From assembly GCF_018199995.1 (NCBI RefSeq), contig NZ_CP073579.1, forward strand, positions 62,001-126,000: a stretch of DNA of 64,000 bases, read 5' to 3'. Below, in pieces: positions 53,404 to 62,177 of the stretch. A program made the translations under genes and the position numbers. Under the pieces are notes generated by a model. The model was given only the letters and a program-made list of their open reading frames with translations. It searched no databases and had not been told where the DNA came from. The DNA is from Photobacterium sp. GJ3. GTDB taxonomy: Bacteria > Pseudomonadota > Gammaproteobacteria > Enterobacterales > Vibrionaceae. How positions within the stretch are numbered: position 1 is the stretch's first letter; the number at the start of each line of letters is the position of its first letter.

Positions 53404-54048
53404 ATGAGCGAAAAACATTGGTCGAAAGTTCAGTTGTTACATGAGGTTGTAACGAATCCGAACATTCTTGTGAAAGGAACCCGCAGTTACTACAGCGATT
53501 GCTGGGATGACGGGTTTGAAGCATCTGTGGTGCGTTATCTTCATGGCGATGAAATCAGCCGTCAGTGGGAACCGAAATGGCCGATCGATCAGCTGCGAAT
53601 CGGCGATTGCGTCTGTATCGCTGCTGAGGTTGTCATTCTAATGGGGGGAAACCATACCCATCGGGGGGATTGGTTTTGTCTGTATCCTTTCATGGACTTC
53701 ATCGAAGAAGCTTATGTCGGCAAAGGGGACACCGTGATTCAGGATGGCGTCTGGCTGGGAATGCGTTCGATGATCATGCCCGGTGTCACGATTGGTGAAG
53801 GTGCCATTGTTGCAGCCAATAGTGTCGTGACCAAAGACGTCGCGCCTTACAGCGTGGTTGCCGGTTCTCCGGCGAAGCGGGTGAAATATCGGTTTGAACC
53901 CGCAGTGATTGATGCGCTGCTGGCATTGAAGATATACGACTGGCCTGCGAAAAAATTCGACGCACTGAAAAGGTATCTGTGTGCCGATGATATTGAAGCA
54001 CTCAAGCAGGCATCGGATGCCTACGATCAGTCAAAAACCATCGACTGA
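53404..54048 (+). CDS. CatB-type (xenobiotic) O-acetyltransferase
   Basis: A 214-residue hexapeptide-repeat acetyltransferase of the CatB/Vat group, close to CatB's length. Hallmarks are NPNILVKGTRSYYSDCWDDGF, RIGDCVCIAAEVVILMGGNH and THRGDWF (the catalytic His region), then TVIQDGVWLGMRSMIMPGV and VAGSPAKRVKYRF. CatB relatives inactivate chloramphenicol; many chromosomal members have other or unknown acceptors. ATG at 53404 (CAGG upstream) is preferred over a GTG at 53353. A bidirectional terminator follows. Confidence 0.85.
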   Translation: MSEKHWSKVQLLHEVVTNPNILVKGTRSYYSDCWDDGFEASVVRYLHGDEISRQWEPKWPIDQLRIGDCVCIAAEVVILMGGNHTHRGDWFCLYPFMDFIEEAYVGKGDTVIQDGVWLGMRSMIMPGVTIGEGAIVAANSVVTKDVAPYSVVAGSPAKRVKYRFEPAVIDALLALKIYDWPAKKFDALKRYLCADDIEALKQASDAYDQSKTID

Positions 54049-54070
54049 CACCAAACCGACAGGGATGTGA

Positions 54071-54102
54071 AAAAAGCCGCTGGTTTAACAGCGGCCTTTT
54101 TT
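54071..54102. terminator. Bidirectional terminator shared by catB-like and lipoprotein genes
   Basis: GCCGCTG and CAGCGGC form a perfect 7-bp stem with a 6-nt loop, preceded by AAAAAA and followed by CTTTTTTTGC. The stop codon of the minus-strand lipoprotein gene (54085-54087) lies in the loop. Confidence 0.9.
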
Positions 54103-54273
54103 TGCTTGTCCGGGAGGGCAGAAGCCGCCGCCATGTGAGTGATCGTCACGATAATCACCATTGGTGGTGGCTTTGATGTTCACACCATCCACTTCACCTT
54201 CCACATGGGTCAATTGGCAACCCGTCAGAGACAGGCTGACTACCAGCAGGCTGAATAATGTCAGTTTCTTCAT
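54085..54273 (-). CDS. Small lipoprotein
   Basis: A 62-residue lipoprotein: MKKLTLFSLLVVSLSLTGC ends in a lipobox (Cys19). The mature 44 residues include EGEVDGVNIKATTNGDYRDD and a His/Gly/Cys-rich end (HSHGGGFCPPGQAKKGRC). ATG at 54273 follows GAAGAAA; the frame from 54405 only adds a non-coding leader. I do not recognise a family; the C-terminal CPPGQAKKG motif is found in small periplasmic proteins of unknown role. Confidence 0.7.
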   Translation of the reverse strand: MKKLTLFSLLVVSLSLTGCQLTHVEGEVDGVNIKATTNGDYRDDHSHGGGFCPPGQAKKGRC

Positions 54274-54490
54274 GGTTTTCTTCAGAGTGCGTGTCAAAAG
54301 TTGCCACTCTACCCGATCCGCTTCGCCGGATTGTGAAATAGCTGTCAAATATTGCTCGTGCGATAAGGAAAGCCTGTCAGGATAACCTGACGTTTCTGCG
54401 AGCAATTAGTTTTCATTTCAGCGCATCATTCTGAAAATGCCCTGTAAACTGAATAGTAACCTTCTTCATTTACTGCCTCGGGAGGCAACT

Positions 54491-55048
54491 ATGAAACGGG
54501 TTTTTTATATCAGTGATGACTTGGATGAGCTTGAGTTGGTGGAACATGAGCTTGAGCTGAGTGGCTTTACCCCGCCGCAGATTCATGTGCTGAGTGATAA
54601 AGATGCTGAGGTATCGACACATAAAGATCTGCATCCGGTTCAGTCGGTGATGCGCAATGATGTGGTTCACTCAACGGAAATCGGTGCGGTGATCGGCGTG
54701 ATTGTTGCTGCTGGGATTCTGATTGCTGCCTATGCATCGGGCGTCACGGATGCTGTCGGCTGGGCCCCATTTATACTGCTGGCGATTGCGATCCTCGGAT
54801 TTATTACCTGGGAAGGTGGGTTGTTTGGATTTCAGGAACTGCATTATCAGTTCCGTCGGTTTAAAAATGTACTCAAATCCGGCAAGCATGTTCTGATGGT
54901 CGATGTGGAACCGAATCAGGAAATGAAGCTTGCCAGTATTATTTTGGCACATGACAAGCTGAAACCCGCCGGCACGGGGAAATCGCCGCCACACTGGCTG
55001 GTTGCGATGCATCATCGCTGGCAGCGGATGATGAAAACTTTGCCATAA
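54491..55048 (+). CDS. Two-span membrane protein of unknown function
   Basis: A 185-residue protein. The N-terminus (MKRVFYISDDLDELELVEHE) forms a small alpha-beta domain, two spans follow (about 63-83 and 90-106), with EGGLFGFQELHYQFRRF after them, and a C-terminal domain with HVLMVDVEPNQEMKLASIIL. The pairing of an alpha-beta domain with two spans resembles stress-related DUF1269-like proteins (tentative). ATG at 54491 has GGGAGG 6 nt upstream. It appears monocistronic. Confidence 0.6.
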   Translation: MKRVFYISDDLDELELVEHELELSGFTPPQIHVLSDKDAEVSTHKDLHPVQSVMRNDVVHSTEIGAVIGVIVAAGILIAAYASGVTDAVGWAPFILLAIAILGFITWEGGLFGFQELHYQFRRFKNVLKSGKHVLMVDVEPNQEMKLASIILAHDKLKPAGTGKSPPHWLVAMHHRWQRMMKTLP

Positions 55049-55260
55049 GGTTGCTTTTCGCTTTACCGGCAAGTGCGTGTGGTAACGACGGCAGCCTTCA
55101 GATGAGCGCGATACCTGGCTCCCCCCGAAATTGGGTATCCGCATCGTTCCCTACTCTTTTCAAGCGTGGGGAGAGACGCGCTTTGAGCGCCATAATTTCA
55201 GGCCATGCCCACGCAACTGAACATCCGCAAGGCCCGGCGTCAGAACAAGACGCTGAACAA

Positions 55261-55602
55261 TTAACCCCCCGGCAGGCTGAAGAACCATGTCCGCAGTGCT
55301 GAGATATAGCTGGCTTCACTGGCCATCAGTCCGACCAATACAAGCAGCACCAAGGGCGGTATAAATATGGTGTACACCAGCGCCAGCCGTTCCCAGCGCA
55401 TGTGCATGAAAATGGCCGCGATCAATCCAGCCTTCACGGCCATAAACAACAGAATCAGACTCCAGCGCAACATACCTTGCAGATGGAAATAATCCACCAG
55501 ATAGGACAGCGTACTGAGAACAAAGAGTAATCCCCAGACGTTGAGATACAGACGGATGGGGTGCTGCTGTGCAGATTGATTCGTGAGATCTGTGTCAGAC
55601 AT
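55261..55602 (-). CDS. Cytochrome c oxidase subunit IV-type protein
   Basis: A 113-residue three-span protein of the cytochrome oxidase subunit IV (CyoD/CtaF-like) family: RLYLNVWGLLFVLSTLSYLV, LLFMAVKAGLIAAIFMHMRW, then a last span. It stabilises the oxidase complex. ATG at 55602 has AAGGAGG 6 nt upstream. It is last in the coxB-coxA-cox3-cox3-cox4 operon. Confidence 0.85.
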   Translation of the reverse strand: MSDTDLTNQSAQQHPIRLYLNVWGLLFVLSTLSYLVDYFHLQGMLRWSLILLFMAVKAGLIAAIFMHMRWERLALVYTIFIPPLVLLVLVGLMASEASYISALRTWFFSLPGG

Positions 55603-55632
55603 CAGAACCTCCTTCAATGGCCGATTGTTCCA

Positions 55633-56355
55633 TTACCACAGATAGAAAAATGCGAAAATAAACACCCAGACTAGATCGACGAAGTGCCAATATAACCCGG
55701 CGATTTCGACGATTTCATACCGGCCGCCCTGTACACCGGCAGCATGCGGGTCGGTTTGTTGCCGGTCGTATTTCCCAAGTGCGACCCGAATGGCGACGAC
55801 GGTCAGGTAAATCACGCCCACGCTGACATGCAGGCCATGAAACCCCGTGATCATAAAAAATGCGGCCCCGAATTGAGAGGCGCCAGCCTCATTTCCCCAG
55901 GGGCGGACCCCTTCTTCGATCAGTTTGCTCCATTCAAACGCCTGCATGCCCACAAAAGTCAGCCCCAGCAATGCGGTGGTCAGCATCAGCAAAGCCGCAG
56001 CGTAACGTTTTCCCTGATAGCCGCAATTCACCGCCATGGCCATAGTGCCACTACTGGTAATCAGCACGAATGTCATGATCGCGATCAGGATCAGCGGAAT
56101 CGAATGCCCGGCGATGGTCAGGGCAAAAACTTCACTGGCCAGCGGCCAGGGGTCTGTCGTGGTCATGCGTACAGACATGTAGCCGACCAGAAAACAGCCG
56201 AAGACAAAGGTATCGCTGAGCAGGAAAATCCACATCATGGTTTTGTTGGCTGAAACCCGGAAAACCGCTTTGTCTGCGGCATAGTCCGAGACCACACTTG
56301 TCCAGCCGTTGATCCTTCCCAGCGTGGGGGATTGAGGTTGTTGGGTTTTCATCAT
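55633..56355 (-). CDS. Cytochrome c oxidase subunit III
   Basis: A 240-residue seven-span haem-copper oxidase subunit III: FLLSDTFVFGCFLVGYMSVR, FVGMQAFEWSKLIEEG, FFMITGFHGLHVSVGVIYL and the end GLYWHFVDLVWVFIFAFFYL. It assists proton uptake and stability of the caa3-type complex. GAGAGG precedes the ATG. It follows a second, shorter subunit III-like gene by 30 bp. Confidence 0.92.
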   Translation of the reverse strand: MMKTQQPQSPTLGRINGWTSVVSDYAADKAVFRVSANKTMMWIFLLSDTFVFGCFLVGYMSVRMTTTDPWPLASEVFALTIAGHSIPLILIAIMTFVLITSSGTMAMAVNCGYQGKRYAAALLMLTTALLGLTFVGMQAFEWSKLIEEGVRPWGNEAGASQFGAAFFMITGFHGLHVSVGVIYLTVVAIRVALGKYDRQQTDPHAAGVQGGRYEIVEIAGLYWHFVDLVWVFIFAFFYLW

Positions 56356-56385
56356 TCAAACCTCTCTGGTTTCGGGCGTCCGCGT

Positions 56386-56997
56386 TCAGGTCAGGCGGAG
56401 CAATCCCAGCAAAAACAACCAGATAAATAAAAGAAAGTGCCAATACCGTGCACAAAGCTGTAACCAGATGTGCAGGTGATCTCTGCGTCCCTGCCAGACC
56501 TGATAAATGACCAGGCCTAACGCGATTAAACCGCCGATTACATGGATGGCATGTAAGCCGGTCAGCAGATAGAAAAAGCTGTTGGCCGGGTTGGCAAGCA
56601 AGCCCTGGTTGATTTCAACCAGAGCCAGCCAGGCCCATAACTGTGCAGTGATAAAGCCCAGGGTGAAACCAAGCGTGAGGAAGAGTTCACGCCTGCAGGC
56701 AACCAGTGAGGGCAGGAGCCGTGCTTTACGGGCTGCAAAATGAAGACTGACACAACTGAGTACCAGTAATGTTGTGCTGATCAGTAATTGCCAGGGTTCC
56801 TGCAAGGGTTGCCAGTCGCTCAGGCCCTGACGAATGGCATAGGCGACGGTAAACAGAAAAAATAGCGCACCAATCACGCCCATCAATATCCATAAACCTG
56901 TGGCGGCGATGGCCGTGGGCTCGGCTGGCTGGAATCGTGCGTTGGGGTGCGGACTCAGGTGGCCCGAGGCCAGCGTTGTGAGTGTTTTCCGGCTCAT
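56386..56997 (-). CDS. Second cytochrome c oxidase subunit III-like protein
   Basis: A 203-residue protein of the subunit III superfamily: about five spans, with NSFFYLLTGLHAIHVIGGLI and LCARYWHFLLFIWLFLLG at the end. It overlaps coxA by 4 bp. Having two subunit III paralogues side by side is seen in some caa3 operons; this one may supply an extra helix bundle or act in assembly (inference). Confidence 0.85.
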   Translation of the reverse strand: MSRKTLTTLASGHLSPHPNARFQPAEPTAIAATGLWILMGVIGALFFLFTVAYAIRQGLSDWQPLQEPWQLLISTTLLVLSCVSLHFAARKARLLPSLVACRRELFLTLGFTLGFITAQLWAWLALVEINQGLLANPANSFFYLLTGLHAIHVIGGLIALGLVIYQVWQGRRDHLHIWLQLCARYWHFLLFIWLFLLGLLRLT

Positions 56998-58769
56998 GGC
57001 TCAGACCCTTTGGATTGCAAGTCGGCTGGTGGCGTCTCAGGCGCTGCCTCCGGCTGTGAATCTGGTGGTTGATTTTGCGGCAGAAAATCTTCTGCTGCAC
57101 CGGGCACGCTGAAGTCATAGGCCCAGCGGTAGACCACTGGCAGTGTCTCTCCCCAGTTACCGTGTTCAGGGGGCGTTTCCGGGGTCTGCCATTCCAGAGA
57201 TGTGGCGCGCCATGGATTTCCGCCGACGGCTTGCTCATGGCGCCAACTCCAATACAGGTTGTAGATAAACAAAAGCTGTGCCGAGCCAACGATCAGCGCA
57301 GCGACCGTGATAAAGGCGTTCAGATGCTGGGCAGATTCGGGAATGAAACTGTAGTCTTCAAAGGCAAAATAGCGTCTTGGCATCCCCAGTACGCCCAGAT
57401 AGTGCATCGGGAAATAAATGGCATAGGTCCCGATGAAAGTGACCCAGAAATGGATGTGTCCCATGGTGTGATTCAGCATTCGGCCGGTGACTTTGGGATA
57501 CCAGTGATAGAGGCCACCAAAAATGGCCAGAATCGGCGAGACCCCCATCACCATGTGGAAATGAGCGACCACGAAATAGGTGTCTGACAACGGAATATCA
57601 ACGATCACGTTGCCCAGAAATAAGCCGGTCAGCCCGCCAATGACAAAGGTACTGATGAAAGCGAGGGCAAACAGCATGGGCAGCGTCAGGTGAATATCGC
57701 CCTGCCAGAGGGTAAACAGCCAGTTATAGACCTTGATGGCGGTCGGCACGGCAATAACCAGTGTCGTAATGGCAAAAAAGAACCCGAAATAGGGGTTCAT
57801 GCCGCTGACGTACATATGATGCGCCCAGACCACAAAACTCAGCGCCCCGATAGCCAGAATTGCCCAGACCATCATTTTGTAGCCGAAGATATTTTTGCGG
57901 GCGTGAATGCTGATGAGATCAGAGACAATCCCGAAAGCAGGCAATGCCACAATGTACACTTCCGGATGCCCGAAGAACCAGAACAGGTGCTGGAACAGAA
58001 TCGGGCTGCCGCCACTGTGCTCTGTCAGTTGGCCCATAGATATCACCGCCGGCATGAAAAAACTGGTGCCCAGCAGTTTGTCGAACAGCATCATCACCGC
58101 GCTGACAAATAACGCCGGAAACGCCAGCAGTGCCATCGCCGACGCCGTGAAAATCCCCCAGACCGTCAGGGGCATGCGCAGCAAAGTCATGCCCTGCGTT
58201 CGTGCCTGCAAAACCGTGGTGACATAATTCAGGCCACCCATAGTGGCGGCAACGATGAAGACCGCCAGTGAAACCAGCATCAGCACAATGCCCCAGTCGG
58301 TTCCGGGTGTACCGGGCAGAATGGCTTGGGGCGGATACAAAGTCCAGCCCGCGCCGCTCGGCCCCCCGGTGACAAAGAAACTGAGGATCAGAATCAGGGA
58401 AGCGAGCAGGTAAAACCAGTAACTGAGCATGTTCAGAAAGGGGAACACCATGTCGCGTGCTCCAACCATCAGCGGGATCAGGTAATTCCCGAATCCACCC
58501 AGAAACAGAGCGGTCAGCAGGTAGACGACCATGATCATACCGTGCATGGTCAGCGACTGATAATAGGTGTTCGCATCAATGAAATCGAAGGTTCCGGGAA
58601 ACCCCAGTTGCAACCGCATCAACCAGGATAAAACGAGGGCAATCAGTCCCATGAAAATGGCTGTCAGGGTGTACTGAATCGCAATGACTTTATGATCCTG
58701 ACTCCAGATGTACCGGGTCCAGAAAGATTGCGGATGTCCGTAACTATGTGTGTTGTGCTGTGTTGTCAT
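56994..58769 (-). CDS. Cytochrome c oxidase subunit I (haem-copper oxidase)
   Basis: A 591-residue catalytic subunit. The haem a His is in MHGMIMVVYLL; the CuB and cross-linked Tyr site is WFFGHPEVYIVALPAFG, whose Glu marks an A1-type oxidase; further ligands are in AHHMYVSGMNPYF and AHFHMVMG. It reduces O2 to water and pumps protons across the inner membrane. It lies between coxB and the subunit III genes. Confidence 0.95.
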   Translation of the reverse strand: MTTQHNTHSYGHPQSFWTRYIWSQDHKVIAIQYTLTAIFMGLIALVLSWLMRLQLGFPGTFDFIDANTYYQSLTMHGMIMVVYLLTALFLGGFGNYLIPLMVGARDMVFPFLNMLSYWFYLLASLILILSFFVTGGPSGAGWTLYPPQAILPGTPGTDWGIVLMLVSLAVFIVAATMGGLNYVTTVLQARTQGMTLLRMPLTVWGIFTASAMALLAFPALFVSAVMMLFDKLLGTSFFMPAVISMGQLTEHSGGSPILFQHLFWFFGHPEVYIVALPAFGIVSDLISIHARKNIFGYKMMVWAILAIGALSFVVWAHHMYVSGMNPYFGFFFAITTLVIAVPTAIKVYNWLFTLWQGDIHLTLPMLFALAFISTFVIGGLTGLFLGNVIVDIPLSDTYFVVAHFHMVMGVSPILAIFGGLYHWYPKVTGRMLNHTMGHIHFWVTFIGTYAIYFPMHYLGVLGMPRRYFAFEDYSFIPESAQHLNAFITVAALIVGSAQLLFIYNLYWSWRHEQAVGGNPWRATSLEWQTPETPPEHGNWGETLPVVYRWAYDFSVPGAAEDFLPQNQPPDSQPEAAPETPPADLQSKGSEP

Positions 58770-58790
58770 ATCCCCCTCCCGCCGCGTGCA

Positions 58791-59906
58791 CTACTGCGCC
58801 AGTGACCGGATATAAGCGATCAGTGCGTCTACTTCCTGTTCATTCAAAGTGTAGACAGGCATCACCGCCGGGTAGCCTTTCACGAGTTCGGCATTGGCAT
58901 CCAGAATGGCCCGACGCAAATACACGTCATCGACCTGAACCTGGCTGTCATCCGACAGGGTTTCTGTTTTACCGTACAAACCTAGCCAACTGGGTCCGAT
59001 GCCCGGTTTACCGTCGATACTGTGACAGGCCATGCAGCCATTCACTTCAGACAGCGTCTTTCCCCTGGCGATTCGGTCTGCTTCAGACATTGCTGCAGAC
59101 GCTGTGGTATCTGGCGGACGCTGAGTCTGGGCGAAAGTGGGTTGAGCGGCAAGCCAGCGTCCGAACTCGGCTTCATCTTCCACAATCACCCGACCGCGCA
59201 TATTAAAATGACCAACGCCACACAGCTCTGCACAGAGAATGTCGAACTGGCCGCGTTCCGTTGGCCGAACCCAGAAATGGGTGACTGAACCGGGAACTAA
59301 ATCCATCTTGGCCCTGAACTGAGGCACATTGAAATCGTGCAGCACATCCTTAGAGCGCAACAGTATTTTATAAGGTGCGTACAGCGGTAAATGCAGCTCC
59401 GGGGTGAGGATGATGCGATCATCGGCACCGGCCGGATCGTCTGGATCGACCCCCAGCGGATTGGTTGCGGTGACGAATTGCGTGCCGCTTTTACCCAGTT
59501 GATTATCTTCACCGGGAAACCGGAAGCGCCATCGCCACTGTTCACCCACCACTTCAACTGTCCGGGCTTCTTTGGGCACACTGACAAATTCGCCGTATAC
59601 CAGCAGGCCCGGTGCCAGCAGCGCGATGATGCCCAGTGTCGTGATGCCAATCAGCCAGGCTTCGAGCTTTTTGCTGTCGGGCTGGAAACGCGACGTTCTG
59701 CCCGGTTTGTGGCGAAAGCGGATGATCAGGCCGGCCAGAATCAGATTCAGAACAATGAAAAATGCGCCGGTGATGATCAGCGTCAGATCAAGCGCATGAT
59801 CGATCTGTCCCCAGTTTGAGGCGGCTGGCGTGAGCCACCAGGGACTGAGGAAATGAAAAAGAATGGAAGCAACAACAAGTACAATCAAGGCAATGGCGAT
59901 TGCCAT
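58791..59906 (-). CDS. Cytochrome c oxidase subunit II with fused cytochrome c domain (caa3 type)
   Basis: A 371-residue subunit II. Two spans (about 36-66 and 82-106) precede a cupredoxin domain whose CuA ligands are visible: His190, Cys225, Glu227, Cys229, His233, Met236. A C-terminal cytochrome c domain carries CMACH (291-295) and a Met ligand in VMPVYTL. The fusion makes this a caa3-type oxidase that takes electrons directly from its own haem c. It is the first gene of the operon. Confidence 0.95.
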   Translation of the reverse strand: MAIAIALIVLVVASILFHFLSPWWLTPAASNWGQIDHALDLTLIITGAFFIVLNLILAGLIIRFRHKPGRTSRFQPDSKKLEAWLIGITTLGIIALLAPGLLVYGEFVSVPKEARTVEVVGEQWRWRFRFPGEDNQLGKSGTQFVTATNPLGVDPDDPAGADDRIILTPELHLPLYAPYKILLRSKDVLHDFNVPQFRAKMDLVPGSVTHFWVRPTERGQFDILCAELCGVGHFNMRGRVIVEDEAEFGRWLAAQPTFAQTQRPPDTTASAAMSEADRIARGKTLSEVNGCMACHSIDGKPGIGPSWLGLYGKTETLSDDSQVQVDDVYLRRAILDANAELVKGYPAVMPVYTLNEQEVDALIAYIRSLAQ

Positions 59907-60223
59907 ACAACACCTTCTGCTGAAACTGGTCGCATCCTTGAGAGGAACTCAAATCGGTAAACCCTGCCCAGAAAAGAATTTTTACCGCACGCAGCAGGCA
60001 GATTTGGTGGTCGGCGAGCTGTAGCGAATTCATTTTTCGATTAAAAGCTTAGTGGACATCACGACGCTGCGCGAGTGGGGGCCGGAGTTTCTCTCAAAGA
60101 GTCCGGAAATGAGATATCCCGGATAAAACAAAAAATGTTTATGATGAAAGAGGTTACTCAGTGTTGGTTTTCAGCCAGACTGAGTTCTTCAGAGACTTTT
60201 CCCAAATGTGTTGAGGAGGGGAT
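59907..60223. other. Divergent promoter region between coxB and the DUF808 gene
   Basis: About 320 bp with no credible ORF. AT-rich around 60020-60050 and 60120-60150. It should contain both promoters; no clear Fnr, ArcA or other operator is seen. Confidence 0.4.
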
Positions 60224-61140
60224 GTGGCAGGCGCAAGTTTATTAACATTGCTGGATGATATTGCAACCGTGCTGGATGATGTGGCGGTGATGAGTAAAGT
60301 TGCAGCACGGAAAACAGCCGGTGTGCTGGGGATGATCTGGCATTGAATGCGCAGCAGGTCGCGGGCGTGAAGGCGGAGCGGGAAATTCCTGTGGTCTGGG
60401 CCGTTGCTAAGGGATCGTTCAGGAACAAGCTGATTCTGGTGCCGGCGGCACTGCTGATCAGTGCAATTGCGCCCTGGCTGATCACACCCTTGCTTTTGAT
60501 TGGGGGTTTGTTTCTCTGTTTCGAAGGTGCAGAGAAAGTGGTGCACAAGCTGACGCATGCTGACGCTGAAGAAGCGTTGCAGGATCATGATGCGCTGCCG
60601 GAAGATATGGATCTGGAAACCTTTGAAAAAAATAAAATCAAAGGCGCGATCCGGACCGATTTTATTCTGTCTGCAGAAATCATCGTGATTGCGCTGGGGA
60701 CGGTGCAGGGCACACCTTTACTCACGCAACTGGCCGTTGTCAGCCTGATTGCCGTGCTGATGACCATCGGGGTTTATGGCTTGGTTGCCGGTATCGTGAA
60801 GCTTGATGACGGTGGTTTTTATCTGGTTGATCACCACCCTGAAAAAAGTGTGCTGCACCGTTTGGGTCAGTTGCTGATCAGTGCGGCGCCAAAGCTGATG
60901 AAGGTTCTGGCTGTGGTCGGGACCATTGCGATGTTTCTGGTCGGAGGCGGGATCGTCATGCACAGTGTGCCGGATGCCCACCATGCACTGGAATGGCTGA
61001 TGGAACGGTTACACCAATTACCGGGTGCCAGCTGGCTGGTTCCGATGCTCACCAATCTGATTGTTGGCGTCATTGCGGGCTTGGTGGTGCTGGGTGTTGT
61101 GTCGCTCTGGCAGCGGTTGCGCGGGAATCGAGCAGCATAA
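60224..61140 (+). pseudogene. yedI: DUF808 (YedI-like) membrane protein, frameshifted in a G run
   Basis: GTG at 60224 with AGGAGG upstream starts [20 protein letters not shown], the YedI N-terminus, and runs to TAGVLG before losing frame at four Gs (60328-60331) and stopping at 60346. The next frame picks up at once with [20 protein letters not shown] and continues to 61140. One extra G restores [14 protein letters not shown], the family sequence. Members are multi-span inner-membrane proteins of unknown function. The reading frame is otherwise intact. Confidence 0.85.
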
Positions 61141-61196
61141 AATATCGACTTAGGGTATGCTGAGTCAGACTCTTGATGAACAAAGTAAGAATAAGC

Positions 61197-61889
61197 ATGA
61201 GCATGACAACGCGCAGCAGACCCGTATTTCCTCTGAGCCGCCTGCCTTTACTGGCGGCTCTTGTTTTCTCATTTCAGGCACATGCCAATCCCGAAGAATC
61301 TCAGGCTGAGCCCGTTCCGGCCAGTGAAGCTGAAGCGACTTCATTTTCCGTGAAACAGACACTGACCGATGCGTTTCGTGAATCTGGTCAGGTGTGGAAA
61401 AGAGATGCCATCGCTTATGCCCGTTTACCCAAACGCAGCGAAATGGGGCAGATTCTGATGACATTTGAACTGGATGAGCGCGGTAAACCTGCCATGGCTT
61501 CCGAATCTGAAATCGTGGAAGACACTGTGATTGTGCGCGAGATGACGCCGCTGATCGGTGCGGTGTACCGTGAATATCTGATGACGAAATCAGATTGGTA
61601 TGACGTGTATGGTCTGCAACCGGATACCTTATCCTTTCACAGCTATTCATCTCGTCAGACTATCCGCGTGTTGCCCGTTGATGAAAGTTTATTGCTGAAT
61701 CTGGGGAGCCCGGATGGCCAGCCGATTGCAATCAGTACCGCTGCTTTTCCGCAACATCACACGGTTCAACCAGACCAGTCGATTCTGCTGAAAAGAGGAG
61801 ACTGGATTTCAGAACAGGGTGTTGTCTACACACGGGAAGCGCTCGACAAAGACTATAACCCTCAGGATCTTCCAACCGCCGCTCAATAA
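61197..61889 (+). CDS. Exported protein of unknown function
   Basis: I do not recognise this protein. From ATG 61197 it has 230 residues with a signal peptide (PLSRLPLLAALVFSFQAHA), an acidic linker and a mixed alpha-beta mature part containing EMTPLIGAVYREYLMTKSDW and YDVYGLQPDTL. ATG at 61176 adds seven residues; neither has a good ribosome site. It starts 56 bp after the DUF808 gene. A strong terminator follows. Confidence 0.65.
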   Translation: MSMTTRSRPVFPLSRLPLLAALVFSFQAHANPEESQAEPVPASEAEATSFSVKQTLTDAFRESGQVWKRDAIAYARLPKRSEMGQILMTFELDERGKPAMASESEIVEDTVIVREMTPLIGAVYREYLMTKSDWYDVYGLQPDTLSFHSYSSRQTIRVLPVDESLLLNLGSPDGQPIAISTAAFPQHHTVQPDQSILLKRGDWISEQGVVYTREALDKDYNPQDLPTAAQ

Positions 61890-61892
61890 TTG

Positions 61893-61915
61893 AACCAGCC
61901 TTGTGCTGGTTTTTC
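61893..61915 (+). terminator. Intrinsic terminator after the exported-protein gene
   Basis: AACCAGC and GCTGGTT pair around CTTGT, followed by TTTTC. It begins 4 bp after the stop at 61889. Confidence 0.88.
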
Positions 61916-61978
61916 ATTTCTTTCTCTGGATCAGGCCTGAATCGGGATACGGCTCAGGCATTTTTTGACTGAAAGTTT

Positions 61979-62101
61979 TGAGAATCATTGTTATTATTGT
62001 TCCCATTCTTAGACAGCCTGCTGTTTTTTGTGATCACACCGAAGCGGGTTGAAAGGATTTTGCCCCAAAAAGATAATTTAACTTGAATGATAATCTTTAT
62101 T
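61979..62101 (+). promoter_or_regulatory. Two Fur-box-like sites upstream of the siderophore-iron operon
   Basis: GAGAATCATTGTTATTATT (61980-61998) and TTGAATGATAATCTTTATT (62083-62101) each match roughly 13-14 of 19 positions of the GATAATGATAATCATTATC consensus. They flank the likely promoter of the FhuF-like gene at 62178. Fur with Fe2+ would repress the operon when iron is plentiful. Confidence 0.65.
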
Positions 62102-62177
62102 ATTTATTCTTATGTTATTAATGAGTTTGCGCTTGCTCAAGATTCAGTAAGCTTAACCATGGTAGTTTGGTGAACGG

